Below, piece after piece: positions 11,201 to 40,080 of a stretch of 64,000 nucleotides of DNA (the first letter of the stretch is position 1; every line of letters starts with the position of its first letter). A program made the position numbers and the translations under genes. The notes beneath the pieces are model-generated. The model was not told where the DNA came from. It ran no database searches and saw only the letters and a program-made list of their open reading frames with translations. The stretch covers positions 372,001 to 436,000 of the forward strand of contig NW_024881591.1 in NCBI RefSeq assembly GCF_019059575.1. The letters run 5' to 3'. The stretch comes from Amphibalanus amphitrite (lineage: Eukaryota; Arthropoda; Thecostraca; Balanomorpha; Balanidae).

Positions 11201-13663
11201 GTCTTTAAACTGACCGTTAAACTTTAAAGAAACCATTGATAGTAACGCCGAGCCCGACCGTAGTCCTTCCGTAGCTCTAACACGAATGAGCGTTAGTAGC
11301 AATGACCGTTTGACAACTGTTTATGACACTGACCGCTTTGCACCAAAACATTAATAACACCGATCGTTTAACGCACAACCGTTTATAGCACAGACCGTTT
11401 CACAGTTAATTGCTAACAACGCCCATCGTTTATTCGTTTACCACAACAAAATTAATAACAACGTCCGTCTAACAGCTAATCGTGTCGCCCGTTTACCAGA
11501 AATTTATTATGTAACACCGACCATCTAACAGACAATCGTTAGCCAATCTTAAAATGCCGACCGTGTAACGGAAAATTTACATTTAATAAATTTACACAGA
11601 CAATCAATTGAGTTTATTGTCAACAACGCCCAAAGTACATAAGTAGTACCTACACGATCGGTAAAACACATGCCGTTAAAAACTGCAATGATAGTTTCAA
11701 TAAAACCGCTAGACAGCGTAGGTAGGTCACGCCACCGACAAACGAACAAAAACGCAAAATTAGCAACATTGCGAAAGATCGGCCCGGTAGAACTATGTAC
11801 ATCGATGTGAAACTCGGTCGTCTGTGCCGGACCTGTGTCAATCAGATAAACCAAGCTCAGTCCTCACCTGTTGGGGTGGACCTGTGTGCAGTTGTCACAG
11901 ACGGGCTCTGGCGAGGGTGCCTCGGTGACAGGCTCGGTGACAGGCTCGGTGACAGGCTCGGTGACAGGCGGATCAGTGACTGGAGCTTCGGTCACTGGAG
12001 GATCAGTCACTGGAGGTTCGGTCACTGGAGGTTCCGTGACAGGAGGATCAGTCACTGGAGGTTCAGTGACCGGAGGCTCAGTCACCGGAGGTTCGGTCAC
12101 CGGTGGTTCGGTGACCGGTTTTCTGGGGACCGGCGGTTTGGTGACGGGTACACGATGAGCACAGCAGACAAGCGGTATCCGACCCTGCAACAAACGTGAA
12201 CATTGATTTGTGTCGCTCATACATGCACATTGAACAAATACACTAGACTAGATGATCGTCAGATACCAGAATAAGTCCCTTTGTACCAGTTCCTTTGTAC
12301 CAGACAGCATTGGATAACATTGATCTCGCAAGTCGCAATGTTTTTTTGGGCGTGACAAGAGATACAACAAAGCACCCCTGATGAAATGGCAATATCAAAA
12401 GGCGTATAAAGTACAAAGCAGACCCGCGCTGGCACTGCCGTATCGCGCCCCGGGAAGGGCCGCAGGCTCACCTTGAAGCCACAGATGCTGCTGCGGATGT
12501 TCTGAATGTCCTGCGAGCTGGGCCTGTTCCTGATCATGCTGAGGATGGCCGGACAGTTGGAAGCGGTGACGCAGTCTCCCGTCCGGTCGCGCCAGTCGGT
12601 ACAGTCCTCCTCGCGGCGCTCTGCGGACGGGGTAGGACAGATATATCAGAGCTCGGCGAATACACGTATAGAGACGGACAGGCAGAGAAAAAAAGAGCGA
12701 AAAATAGAGACGAAAGGTACAGACGTAACCATTATCTGAGCGAACAAAGAGACGGACAGACCAATAGAGACATATTATCTGCGCGAATATACAGACGGAC
12801 AGGCGCATACTGTAGACACATTGTCTGAGCGAATAAAGAGACGGGCATGAGGCACAAACAGACCATGATCTGGCCGCAGATCGGGACGGGCAGGCACAGA
12901 CAGACACATCAGATGGACCGCCGTCAGGGCACGGTATGCATCGTGACGGTATTTCCAAAGTAGCTCTCGGTGATTGGTGTCGTGTCCGTTTCACAATAAC
13001 TGGTCTTGTTCGTGACGCGTTCACGATGAAGAGGAAAATGCCAATAAACGTGACTTGCAGCATTGTTTCTGGGTATAACCTTCCCCCCGTCCATGCACGC
13101 TTAATTGCTCTTGAACATATGTCGTTCTGCAAAATATATCGATTTGTTTTCGCTACGAAACTACCAAAGTTACCCATAAACATGATTTTATATCGCCCTG
13201 TCAATGTTTTCATCCCGTTCATCTGCTTTATTTTATCTAAATTCTTTAAAACAAGCAAGTAATTTGCATAGTTATTTCTATCCTATTTTCTCCGACGTAG
13301 GGGTGTTTTATTAACTGGATCGGAAACGTTTGTATGATTGAGAATATTTGTTTATGGCCCTGTACCTATCGCTTAAAAGTTAAATTAGTCACGCACGTAT
13401 ATAGAAAAGAAAGTTTAAAAGTAACTGGGTACGTTTAAACATACAAAGTGGATGGTTCTCTAGCCAGTTCATGGCAGACTTGGACTATCGAATATAATCG
13501 CTCATGCCACTACTAAGTAAGAATGAGGCAATACCAACTGAGAATCCATAAGCTCACCTTCATTGAAGTTGATGTCGGGTGCTCTCCGGTTCCGACTGAG
13601 CGCCTGGGCTGGAACCAGCGCAGACGTCACCAGCAGCACCACACCGGCGAGCAGTGGTCGCAT
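5268..13663 (-). CDS. CLIP-domain serine protease (trypsin-like), nine exons, 462 aa
   Basis: Exons: 13558-13663, 12472-12620, 11868-12184, 10978-11093, 10383-10491, 10071-10122, 9536-9662, 8605-8700, 5268-5584; all junctions are GT-AG and the frame closes (1389 nt). Residues 1-22 form a signal peptide. A six-cysteine CLIP domain follows (about 40-93, ending VCC), then a linker of VTEPP/VTDPP repeats. Activation would cut R208|IVGG, leaving a 254-aa catalytic domain with His255 (TAAHC), Asp312 (NDIAL) and Ser408 (GDSGGP). Asp402, six before the serine, predicts trypsin-like cleavage after Arg or Lys. Cys201 probably keeps the CLIP part tethered. Such secreted zymogens act in haemolymph cascades: clotting, prophenoloxidase activation or Toll signalling. 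The sequence does not say which. The last intron (5585-8604) contains the DEG/ENaC-like gene on the other strand. Confidence 0.93.
5636..5708. repeat. GGTCA-rich minisatellite in the last intron of the serine protease
   Basis: Five-base steps of the type GGTCA are repeated with drift about a dozen times, starting some 50 bases upstream (in gene orientation) of the acceptor of the last protease exon. A related array lies at 9700-9860. Confidence 0.7.
6272..7924 (+). CDS. DEG/ENaC-family (pickpocket-like) sodium channel subunit, single coding exon
   Basis: This encodes about 550 aa from the ATG at 6272 (G at -3 and +4), or 585 aa from an in-frame ATG at 6167. It has the layout of amiloride-sensitive channels: a first membrane helix (ALLVLLLFLVYL), a large Cys-rich extracellular region (including CLKEC, CRRL and CECPAAC) and a second helix containing LLANIGGFVG. 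The family selectivity-filter motif GxS is present as GAS. The N-terminus is short and I cannot find the His-Gly motif normally found before the first helix, so an upstream exon may be missing; a possible acceptor (CCCTGCAG) lies at about 6140. A CCG repeat encodes a run of 11 prolines (about 7387-7420) in the extracellular part. The gene lies inside an intron of the serine protease, on the opposite strand. Ligand and expression are unknown. Confidence 0.85.
   Translation: MAGAADQPPATGRRLVAPLVARGALLVLLLFLVYLQALEYRAQPVLSAMTRRRVAFPRLTLCPEGEMRDPLMLELYRQMAAGNLSVAEYYRRSTLDMRDFQLNVMRVLGELATGESWNDREVAIPGEGQFGAWRERYYLSNEYDGLGLTPLRCVTFEPSDRLHGFRSYGTVDVELVLRVPVPFFKRHGGDEMGMFGEGRRTYRLYVHGPEEPSVGDLARGGEYPRTPFVPVPPGGGVVIYQVTSRQRRLANVRRRPCRSEPGYSPARCLKECQWRRLAAHTGCRLPHMVSVGVYLPETSGPLDHLPACRRLVQLDAYQGGNLFVGAGNTEGCPLSFEWNHGYAQWEAARRPENHSGSLRYSSERLIDGENTAPPPPPPPPPPPLPPPPVAPPLPTVRRSDTAEQFVPNELLSSLVDCECPAACSEDTYHLRSDQLSLGSSTLNTCLVYVKLQVDLLAERVEESLAMKEATLLANIGGFVGVVTGASLFAVVAVLEHLVRWVVSRRRRKGPVGREEIHYPPAGVVEVWREPHHVETFPQNGRPRDVRIWLR
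7925..8604. other. Remainder of the protease intron downstream of the channel gene
   Basis: AT-rich non-coding sequence. AATAAA at about 8264 could be the polyadenylation signal of the channel gene. Otherwise I see nothing. Confidence 0.4.
8884..9096. mobile_element. Short TIR element (MITE), about 213 bp
   Basis: About 30 bases at the left end (TAGTCGACTACAGAATGATG, continuing GTTCCACT) recur inverted at 9066-9096. The interior has no coding capacity. It lies in an intron of the serine protease, between the exons at 8605-8700 and 9536-9662. Confidence 0.7.
9700..9860. repeat. Degenerate AGGTCA-type tandem repeat
   Basis: Units of about 20 bases built around GACAGGTCAGACGAG-like sequence repeat with substitutions in the protease intron just upstream (in gene orientation) of the exon at 9536-9662. 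Confidence 0.65.
10484..10705. repeat. Three-copy tandem repeat (69-72 bp) overlapping a splice acceptor
   Basis: The block beginning ACCGGTCACTGCAGCAG starts at 10484, 10556 and 10625. The first copy includes the acceptor and the first bases of the protease exon with the catalytic His (10383-10491); the other two carry copies of the same acceptor inside the intron. Confidence 0.85.
11915..12145 (-). repeat. Coding tandem repeat for the Val-Thr-Glu-Pro linker of the serine protease
   Basis: A 15-base unit of the form GTCACTGAACCTCCA (coding strand), with shorter 12-base units at the C-terminal end, repeats through most of the third protease exon. It encodes VTEPP, VTDPP and VTEP in series: a probably extended, possibly O-glycosylated spacer between the CLIP and catalytic domains. 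Confidence 0.85.
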
Positions 13664-15072
13664 GGTGACCTCCTGTGTGACTGCTGACCTCTGCTGACCT
13701 CTGCTGACCTCCGCCGGTCACCCTCGACACTCGCCGTCGGGATAGCCGTCTGCTGCCGAGGCACACAGAGAGCGGATCAGTCGCCGAACAGAGCGACACT
13801 GAGCGGGTCAGCTACTTCTGTGGGAGAGACACTCGTGGACCGACAGCACGGGCAATAAACGGACCGGTTCACTGGCCCCGGTGCGCGAGCGGAGCTCAGC
13901 GGCTCGGAGCGGCCGGAGAGGACGCGACACCGCGGGTCAGTTACTGGTCAGTTACGGCTCGCCGGGTCACGTTTTATGTTTAGGTGCTCACCAGTTTTAT
14001 GAACCCCCACTGAGGACGTGGCTGGTCTCCAAAGTTGTCCTTAGCAGCCGTCTTCGCTCTCGCTGATCGCTCCCTCACTTCACTTCCCTGACGGTTAACA
14101 GCTCTGCACTCTCCCTCTCACACTCTCGACCGTCTCCTCTCCCTGTCGCACCTCACTGTCAGTGGCTGCTCTCCCGCTGCCTCTCCCCGTCTCACTGCCG
14201 CTCGTCCACCCCCACCCGGCCGTCCAGGACCAGACCTTGGGCCGCCGCTGGAAAAACCCGCCCTTGTGCGGCGCGTCGACCTGCTGCTCCCCGTATACCT
14301 ACCTACACCGGTCATCGGAGTAACCCGCCGCCGCCGCGCCGCCGACGCGGTAATTGGAACGCGGTGACGTGTCGGCCGGACACCGTCCTGTCCAAGGCTT
14401 TGTCCTGTCTGAACCGCGGGAGGAAGTGAGCTATTGAAGACGGAAATTATCCGTATGGTAAAAACCAGCTTCCGAGCACCGTACAGCACTTGTAGAGCGG
14501 TTACGTCATACGTGGAATTATTGCTGCAGGCTGCAGAGAATGGGCTGCCTTATGAATATGATTTCTGACTCGCCGGCTTAACTCCCATGCTTGAGTTTTG
14601 AATGCTGGCAAGTCGACCATCCCACTTACTGACGCCCATATGGGCAATGAGAGCGCCCTGCAAACAGCACTTTATGTAGAGCCGGAATGCTAATGGCACG
14701 CGAAGTAATTAGAGTCAGTTACTGCCCATCAGTTGTACGCAATGTTAATGAAGTGGAAGCTCAGGAGTCAGGTGATATTGGTGCCTATACTGGTTGTAAT
14801 AAATTATATGTGACCCATGGAAATGTCACGGCTGCGTTAAATAACCAATAGAACCCGGCTGAATGCCTATAGCGATAGCGCTTCGCGCATCAGTAGCCCG
14901 TACATAAATTGACCGCGTAAATCAGCCTTGCAGTCAAAAGCAACAGTAAATAATGATATGGTTCTGGATTTTCACGTTGCAGTACTGCAGTAGCCAGCAA
15001 TACGATGCGCAAGAATGCAACTATTGTTATATAAGGAAGCCCATTAGGTACTCGCAAGCTAAGCACTATTTA

Positions 15073-15272
<200 letters not shown>

Positions 15273-16752
15273 TTATTAGATCAAATGCTCTCTTTCCACG
15301 CAGGGTTTGTCGAATATGGAAAACGAATTCAGCAAACACTAAGCTAATGGCCTGAGCTTCATTTACAGCGTAACTGCATGGCACATATGTATTTCAGAGC
15401 AGCGTAGATGGCTAATGGTCTGAGCTTCATTTGCAGCGTAACTGCATGGCACATGTTTCGGAGCACGAATAACAGAACCGGGAAATAAACGTTCACCACG
15501 CCTCTAATTAATTTAGGTACGTGTAAGCCGGTGTTTGTTCTTCGTGATGTAATGTGGATGCGTTATAGGGACAGAACCGTACCGTAATGAGCTCCGTATT
15601 GATCCTGCGGCGTGCTCGTTAAATATGTTATAGGTATGTTTAATTTAGGTCTTGCCATTGTTACAATTTGCCATTGCGGAATTTATCGATTGTTATGATG
15701 AGCCAGTTTTACGTCGTTTATACGTCCAGCCGTATCATCATATAATGCGTCGGTGGTAATCATGTAAATACACCCGTACCTACCTATATACCTATAAGTA
15801 CTTATCAAATGTTATCAAGTGCGACAGTTTTTATTGCATGAAATTATATATCAAGTATAATCGAGGTCCGACAGACAAGCCTTTGTCGGCCCAGCCCGTC
15901 TGTGTGAGCTGCAGCGGCCGGGACCGAGGGTATCGGCGGCAGGCGGGACGAGCGGTCAGCACTAGCAGGGAGGCAATCAAACGAAAACGCACTGTCATTT
16001 ATGATCACGGAGAAAGTGTTTGCCGTTCCGCCGTTAACTTGCATGGCGGCCAGCGGGTCGCCGCTGGACAAACGACACGCCCGTCAGCTTATGGCACTGA
16101 ATATGCAGCGAATGATGATGTGTTTGCAGTTAGGACTGACGGGGACATGCCATTTGGTCGAGCGGGCGGGCGAATGGTGACACTGACCTTACTGGAATTG
16201 ACGGGTAGATCCCTCGGGCGACGTCGCTGCGGTGTTTGGTACCGTCTCCGAGTGCCTCGTGGCCGGGAGTGTCGCTAATTCTAACAGAATTAGGCTCAGT
16301 TGATTACTGTTCGCTGGCGGCACAAACACTGCCGATGTATGTGTGTGTGCACACAATGGACCACTTAGCACGCACCGTACCGGGGACTGACCGTGCGTTA
16401 TTAAACACTGCACTGTGTGCCGCTGCACCAATCGGGATGTTCCGTTTACGGTCCGATTCAAGCACGATAGCTGTCAGATCCACACACTGACCACCGTCCA
16501 CCTGTCGGCGGCCACTACCTCCAGAAGTTCCACAAGCACACAAACCCAGTCCAACGGACCCGGTCTCAGCTCAGTGTGTGGACGGCGGTTACGGTATACG
16601 ACTGAGGAGGCGGCGCCCGCTGCTCGGCTCGGTTTGACGAGAGCAGGCGCGCCTCTGTCACATACAACTGTTTATAGTAGCGGCGAGTCTGGTCACCACC
16701 GCCGCCGCCCGGCCGGCCGGCAGTCCAGCTCGTGGTGACGCGGAAACTCCGG

Positions 16753-16953
16753 TGACGTCAGAGGGTATGACGTCACTGAGGACCGGTCGGGGCAGTCCGG
16801 AGTAGTCGTTCGTTACGTCACCGCGGACAGAGACAGGTGGAGGAGAGTGGGTCATACGGAGGAGCGCCGAAGGTCAGCGGTCACAGAGGCCGTCTGACAG
16901 ACCGACATCCGCAGTCCGCAGTTTCCCCCGGCAGGAGGTGGGGGATGACGTCA
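16753..16953. promoter_or_regulatory. Cluster of three full CRE palindromes (TGACGTCA)
   Basis: Perfect TGACGTCA occurs at 16753-16760, 16768-16775 and 16946-16953, in a CpG-rich patch. CREB/ATF-type bZIP proteins bind this palindrome. No recognised start codon is close: the GST ends at 17427 on the minus strand. The cluster is seen directly; its regulatory role is inference. Confidence 0.4.
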
Positions 16954-17426
16954 TCAGAATGAAGGGGGATTAGACATAAGCTGCTGATGTAGGATCGTAA
17001 GCATCCTCATATAATGCATAATACATTGCACATATTATGTATTATGTATGCGTAATATATAATACATAATATATAATTCATATTAATACATAAATATTAG
17101 TACGTAATCTGAACGTAGACATAAAAAAACAGACCCTTGGCTAAACGGTTGACCTCTTAGCCGGTTCGTGCGATGGGATCATTATTATTGAGAAAAAAAG
17201 TTCATCCCTTCATGAATAACTATCACAATTCATTGTCGTCGTAAACACAGTTTTTTCTTTCACCAATATTTTGTAAACATATATTTCATATTTCCCGACA
17301 GTCTCCGTTACATATCCATTTGGCCGACGTGCTGTAAGCTCCGATTCTGTTCTTAGAACACTGGCAGCGTTGTGGTCACCACGCATAGGACCCCCTCGCT
17401 GGTATCATCCTCGGCCTCCTCACGAG

Positions 17427-19709
17427 TCACGACTTCCTGGCCAGCGCCTCCTTGAACATGACGCCGAAGGCCTCGGCTCCCGGCTGGTTGGCCTCCGCGT
17501 ACCCGGGAAGCGTCGTCTTCAGCTTGTTCAGCCAGGCGCTGACGACGGGGTAGGCGGACAGGTCCAAGATGCCTGACGCCTGCGAAACAGAGCATCAGGA
17601 AAATTAGACACAGGACAAGCATCAATCACAATGTTTTCTCAGACTGGATTTTCTGGATCTCAGCTCGCGATCGGCGGGACTCGATGTGCATGACCTGACA
17701 TCTATCGTCCGCTCGGTGAACTATGCTTACATAGACGGCAGGCTGGAAGTGGAGACCTTCAGAGGAGCGTCCTCACAGAGCGACCCTCACCGAGGGTCCC
17801 TCACGGAGCGACCCTCACAGAGCGTCCCTCATCGATCGACCCTCACCGAGCGTCCCTCCCCGAGCGTCCCTCCCGATCGTCCCTCACCTCCAGTGTGGAC
17901 ACGGTGACTCCCAGGGCGATGTCGGCCACCGTCAGACTGCTGCCGGCCACGAACCCCCGGTCTCCAATGAAGCCCTCCAGCCACGTCAGAGCCTGCTTCG
18001 TCTTCGTCAGGGCGGCCTCATCCACCTCTTTGGCACCTCCGAAGATGATGGGGTACTGGGGAAGGTGAGGCAGGAGGACTAGTTACTGAAAGAAGTCTGG
18101 ATCCGACTTCTAGAAAAAGTTTGAGCTGGGGTACGTACGTACGGCCCTCCAGCAAAAGAGCGGTTGGTTAGCCTATGTGCTTTTGGTGCAATAACTTTGA
18201 ATGACAGAGACACTCCTGTAAAATGACTCAATAGAAATGAGAAGGGGATTCGTGCACACATTTCGACAATGGTTTTCAACAGCCATTAGACGTATTCATC
18301 ATGCAGATCGATTATTGTGATGATGGCAACCAACCACTAAATACCTGGAGTCCTGGAGGGCCGTACACTGTATGTACAGTGCTGTAGCGTACCTACCTTC
18401 GTTTTTCGGGTAGCCAGATATGTTAATCGTTTGCTAATTAGCATGCAAGGAAGCACATTTATGAAATCCCATCTAGATCTCCGGTGAAAAAACGATTCGA
18501 TTTGGACTTCCTTAGGTCAGGAGCTGATGACGTTAGTGTCTGAAACTTACCACACATTTTCCGAAGTTGTCGTAGAGTGTGCCCATGTCGAAGTAGAGTC
18601 TCTGGTCGACCACAGCCCTCTCCTCAGGGTCGGTAGGGTACAGGGAGGTGTCCTTGCCGTATTTGTTCACCAGATACGTCATGATGGCGCGACTGAAAAA
18701 CAGGCGAGTCGCACATCAGAGAAAACAACAGAGACACAGCTGAACAGTTGAACACATTTGACGGAAGCCTGGTAAATTTAGATGAGTTTCCATCCGGGAC
18801 CAGTGACCACCGTCAGGTTTCCTTCGTTTATGGTTATCATACAATCATCACTTATCGTTTGGCCTCGTCATAAAACGGTTCTAGTATCCCTAGACCCCTA
18901 TCCTCGCTGTTATTTGAGTTATTACAAAATTCGGTGACAAAAGTCATTGAATAAGTCGTACATTACCTCTCCCATATGACGAACTTTCCGTCCACCAGAG
19001 TCGGGATCGTGTGCTGGGGGTTTATCTGTAACATAACACGACATCACCGTTAGTATGAAAGGTGGGTTCGGGCTGGGTGGAGTGCCGACCTGCGCAAACA
19101 AATGATAGACGCTGCTTTTATCGGACCGGCGTCCGGTCAACCACATGGAGTGTCCCTCGGGCCCTTCGGGTATTCATCGCTTGATTTGCCAGGGCACGGC
19201 ACCCACTTAAAAGCACTAGCGAACGTGAGGTTGAGTGAAAGACGTGACACTGACAATAGTGGAGCAAACTGCATAATAAGCGCAGCGAGCACCAACCCTT
19301 GAACAGCGCTCAACCGTGCATGTGTCAGGGATTGCCAAATGTTCCGGTGTAGACTTTTGTTCGTGTATCGTCCATCACCGCAGCGTGGTAGCCGGGAAGA
19401 CTGGAAGTGGCTGGGAAATACATCCGCAGTCTCCCCACTGTTTCCTCATGTCCAATTCTGATACAAGAGCTATGAATCACGGGTGTCGAATGTCGGACTG
19501 TTGGGTATATCGACTATGATAGCTCCGGGGCTACGTCAGCTCAGCTGTACCACACCGCCATCACTTACGGCGACAAAGTCTTCCTGCAGGTGTTCCCCGC
19601 CGAAGAGATCCAGCGATTTGACATTGACGTCCAGGCCGAGCGTTTTGATGAGGAGCAGCGCCGCCCGGGCCGGCGAGCTCTTGTCCATGAAGTACAGGTC
19701 CAGACCCAT
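17427..19709 (-). CDS. Cytosolic glutathione S-transferase, delta/epsilon-like, five exons, 220 aa
   Basis: Exons: 19569-19709, 18967-19025, 18551-18692, 17888-18055, 17427-17579; all GT-AG, 663 nt, frame closed. It catalyses conjugation of glutathione to electrophiles (detoxification). The N-terminal thioredoxin-like half has the SSPARA segment at the position of the catalytic serine (Ser11 or Ser12), the glutathione-binding stretch [11 protein letters not shown] (49-59) and the ESRAI motif (66-70). The all-helical C-terminal half contains LTVADIALG, the N-capping box region conserved in the family. Length and motifs fit the arthropod delta/epsilon group. The usual delta motif is SSPCR; here Cys is replaced by Ala. 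An acceptor lies two bases before the ATG (AG at 19712-19713), so there is an upstream non-coding exon. Confidence 0.93.
17757..17888. repeat. Short tandem repeat abutting the donor of GST exon 4
   Basis: Twelve- to fourteen-base units of the type GAGCGTCCCTCAC repeat about ten times in the GST intron. The array runs up to the exon 4 donor, whose own sequence (CCTCACC on the plus strand) matches the repeat unit. Confidence 0.7.
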
Positions 19710-20168
19710 GGCTGTGGATAGAGGGAGGGAGGCGAGAGATGGGAGAGGGGGAGGGAGAGAGATGAGGGGCAAGTAAAAAACGCGAGAATAAAATGTATGC
19801 ATTCAATAACATGAGAAACCTGGGGAACGGTGGAAAATATTTTCATGCAAAGCGGTTCAACTCATCATGACTCAGCAAAAGCACATCCTAGCCGTTGTTA
19901 GCACGCTTTAGGGTAGCAGATGACAAGCACATCAGAAAATTGGCCAAAACGCTACCCCTTTGTCTCCGTAACCCCATCCTCGGTATCGACCGTTGAAGGC
20001 ATCAGGCCCCCCTCCGCAGCTGAATCCATTCCAAGTTCAATAAACCACAACTGGCGGCGCCCGGCCGGCCCCAAGTGACCTTCGTTTCTCCCAACAAAAA
20101 CCCTACCACCGGTTCAATAAAATACCGGCTTTATGATCCCATACAAGAGCACTAAGAGCAGCACATAC

Positions 20169-20400
20169 CTTCTGTTTGTTCCTCCGCTCAGTAGCTCGTC
20201 CTGCGCTCACTGGCTCTCGACTCTCTGTGAGCTGAGCGGCTTTTCCCTGGCAGCGGTACCGTTGTTTCACACCTCTACCGGCGGCGACGCCCGGCGTGAC
20301 TGGCCGGCCGGCGAGCCGCGGCGGCTCTCCCTCCCTCCCCCTCTCCCTCTGCCCGGCATGACCGGCTCGGCAGGGGCGGAGCCAGGAGACCGCCGGCAGC
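20169..20400 (-). other. Probable 5' untranslated exon and promoter of the GST gene
   Basis: A donor (GAAG|GTATGT) at 20168 faces the acceptor two bases before the GST start codon. The sequence upstream of it is CpG-rich, as expected for a promoter-proximal exon. The 5' boundary is a guess. Confidence 0.4.
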
Positions 20401-21394
20401 GGCGGATCTAGTAGATGCGCCGGCAGTGCAGGGCGGCGGGAGCGGGTTGCAGGGAAGACGGCAGACGGGGCGCGGTACTCGACTGTGCTGAGTCGTGACA
20501 GCGTCATCGGAGGTGGGGGAAATGACGAACAAAAACTATCTGAGTCGACTACATTGCAACATAGCGGCGTGCGAGCAGCGAAGGTCTAAAAAATACCGGC
20601 ATCACGACACAGGCTGGTTTACCCCAGTGTTTATGACTCAGACAGGAATAGTGCTGAGCTGGTCTGACGGACGGCGGTCAGGGTCTGGTTCGAGCCGCGT
20701 CAGTGCCCGGTCGGCTGCAGACAGCTCCCAGCTGCCTGCCCGGGATTTTCCCATCAGTCGCAAAGGTCAGGACCCGCGCGACCCCACCATAACTAAACGT
20801 CCAGACAGGGGTTGTGCTGAGTTATATCGGAACTCTCACCCTTGTGGCACGCATTCGTATTAAATTCGCCAGCCTTCTTCCGAATTTCCGCACCACACGA
20901 CGAGGCTGACTTTCCAAAATAAGAGCTTACTTTGAACGCAACGTAACAGCATTATCCCCGAGAAACACATCAGTGTAATTTTGGACAGCGATGTATTAGT
21001 ACACAGGGCAAGAGGACCTTACAGCAGCCAGGTAACGTCGGTGTAGATCATATGAATTGAGACCGAAGAGCACAGCTAATCGAACCCGGACACTCTAACC
21101 TTCCAGTTTGGTTCGGTCCGGTCCCATCCACGGTCCGGCCCGGCCCAGTTCGTTCCCCAAGGTCCACTCTCTTCACAGTACGGTCCTTTTAGGTCCCGTC
21201 TATTCACAGACTTTTACGGTTCGGTCCGGTCCCTCTATGGCCCTCCTTGGAGCCACCAGGTCTCCTCAGCCGGCACACATGATGACATTGAGCGCAGACA
21301 CATCACAACCCGCTCCGCTCAGCTAGCCGAGCGGGCGCACACAGATGCCGTGAAACCCACCCCGCTCCCCCTCACACAGCCCGCCCGCCGGCGC
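20401..21394. other. Intergenic region between the GST and Mi-2 genes
   Basis: No gene seen. Around 21105-21250 there is a degenerate GGTCCGGTCC-type repeat. The right part should be the Mi-2 3' UTR. Confidence 0.5.
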
Positions 21395-38804
<17,410 letters not shown>

Positions 38805-38978
38805 GCGACCTGTTGATTTGAAACACTTCACACTAAGCTCTTGAAAATCACAACTACCGACGATTCCACGTGGGAAATGCCGGCAAGATCAAACACCAAT
38901 CGCTCCTCTCACGCTCCCGGCCCTCCGCTCGTGACGTCTCGCGGCGTGTGGCGGCCGGCGACCGGCCCGCTTGATTTC

Positions 38979-38990
38979 TGCGCATGCGCA
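38979..38990. promoter_or_regulatory. NRF1-type palindrome upstream of the Mi-2 start codon
   Basis: TGCGCATGCGCA lies about 175 bases upstream of the Mi-2 ATG in a CpG-rich patch. This matches the NRF1 (fly Ewg) consensus, which is common in promoters of housekeeping genes. Function is inferred. Confidence 0.45.
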
Positions 38991-39889
38991 CTGGACGCTA
39001 GCGGTTCCGGTCCCGTTCCGGCGATTGACGGATACCATGGCAACGGGCACAGGTCATCGTCATTTGTTGCAATCAATGCAATGCTCTCTCCCCCTGGGAA
39101 GCCTAGCAGAATTTAGGACACGATCCTTTTTATTTCCTCCGTGCAATGTTCAGTTGATGCTTTCACGGCTGATTGCAAAGGGCAGTGACCTTGATCCCCG
39201 AATGGTCCGGAACATTCGGCCGGGTCATGAATCACTGGGGATTGCCAGACCGACTCATCCTTGTCCTAAAGAAATGCCCGAAAAACATCGAGGCCTGGTA
39301 CCGGATGATAGCAAACCGCCCTGTCCTCCGAAACACTGAGACTTTCATCGTAAGTATTCGACTGTTGGCCGCAGTTCATACCTACCTGCTGAATACGGGC
39401 AATATGACTGCACGTTGACACATTCTGACCGCCGCCCCTTTCCGACACTTGGTCCCCGGAAGACTCGGCCAGTGGTCATAACGGCACAAGGCGACACATT
39501 TTGTCATAGTGCCGGCTGGGAAAACGATTCACGTTCCAAAACGACAGCCTCCTGACAGGATCACAAAACAACCAAGCTGTCTCTTCCACTAAATGGCCCA
39601 GTTTCAGGAAGCGCAACAGAATCACAATTACAAAACAAAATATATATTCATCGATATCCTCGCATAAACGGACAGCACCAGCAATAACGACAAAAACACA
39701 ATGAAAGCACAAATCGCAGTTAATACGAGCGATAGACTACGACCGCTGCGTAAGCATCAAACCACGCACGGCTCAAGAAGTCCAATTAATTCGAGATCAT
39801 TCGATATATAAACGTCGTCAGCCACCATTCGAAAACAGATCACCGCTTCTCTGACACCTCTCCCGTAAATGATCATCTGGTGTCACCCC
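38991..39889. other. Intergenic region between Mi-2 and the zinc-finger gene
   Basis: It contains a plus-strand open stretch (about 39157-39349) that ends at a consensus donor (ATC|GTAAGT). This may be the first exon of a divergent transcript from the Mi-2 promoter, but I find no second exon. The rest, to 39889, shows nothing recognisable apart from the 3' flank of the zinc-finger gene. Confidence 0.35.
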
Positions 39890-40080
39890 CTCCTTTAGTG
39901 ACAGCTTGGGATCCACCTCAGTCGAGCCCCGACTCGAGTCCGGCGATGTACTCGGTGGCCAGCTGGACGGGATCCTCGCCTCCCCCTCCGCCTCCTGTAG
40001 TGACCGTTTGCAGTCCACCTCAGTCCAGCGCCGACTCGAGTCCGGCGATGTACTCGGTGGCCAGCTGGACGGGGTCCGAC
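39890..40080. repeat. 102-bp tandem duplication of the 3' end of the zinc-finger gene
   Basis: GACTCGAGTCCGGCGATGTA and its surroundings occur at 39931 and 40033. The right copy is the true C-terminal coding end with its stop; the left copy lies in the 3' UTR or just beyond and repeats the last codons and stop. Confidence 0.85.

Noticed and set aside
12395-13258. 287-codon minus-strand open frame over the CLIP exon
   Set aside because: It runs through the exon in the wrong frame and reads intron; the splice-consistent frame gives the CLIP cysteines.
15838-16740. Several 80-146-codon frames as a possible gene in the protease-GST gap
   Set aside because: Composition does not look protein-like, frames overlap on both strands, and no splice-consistent chain could be built.
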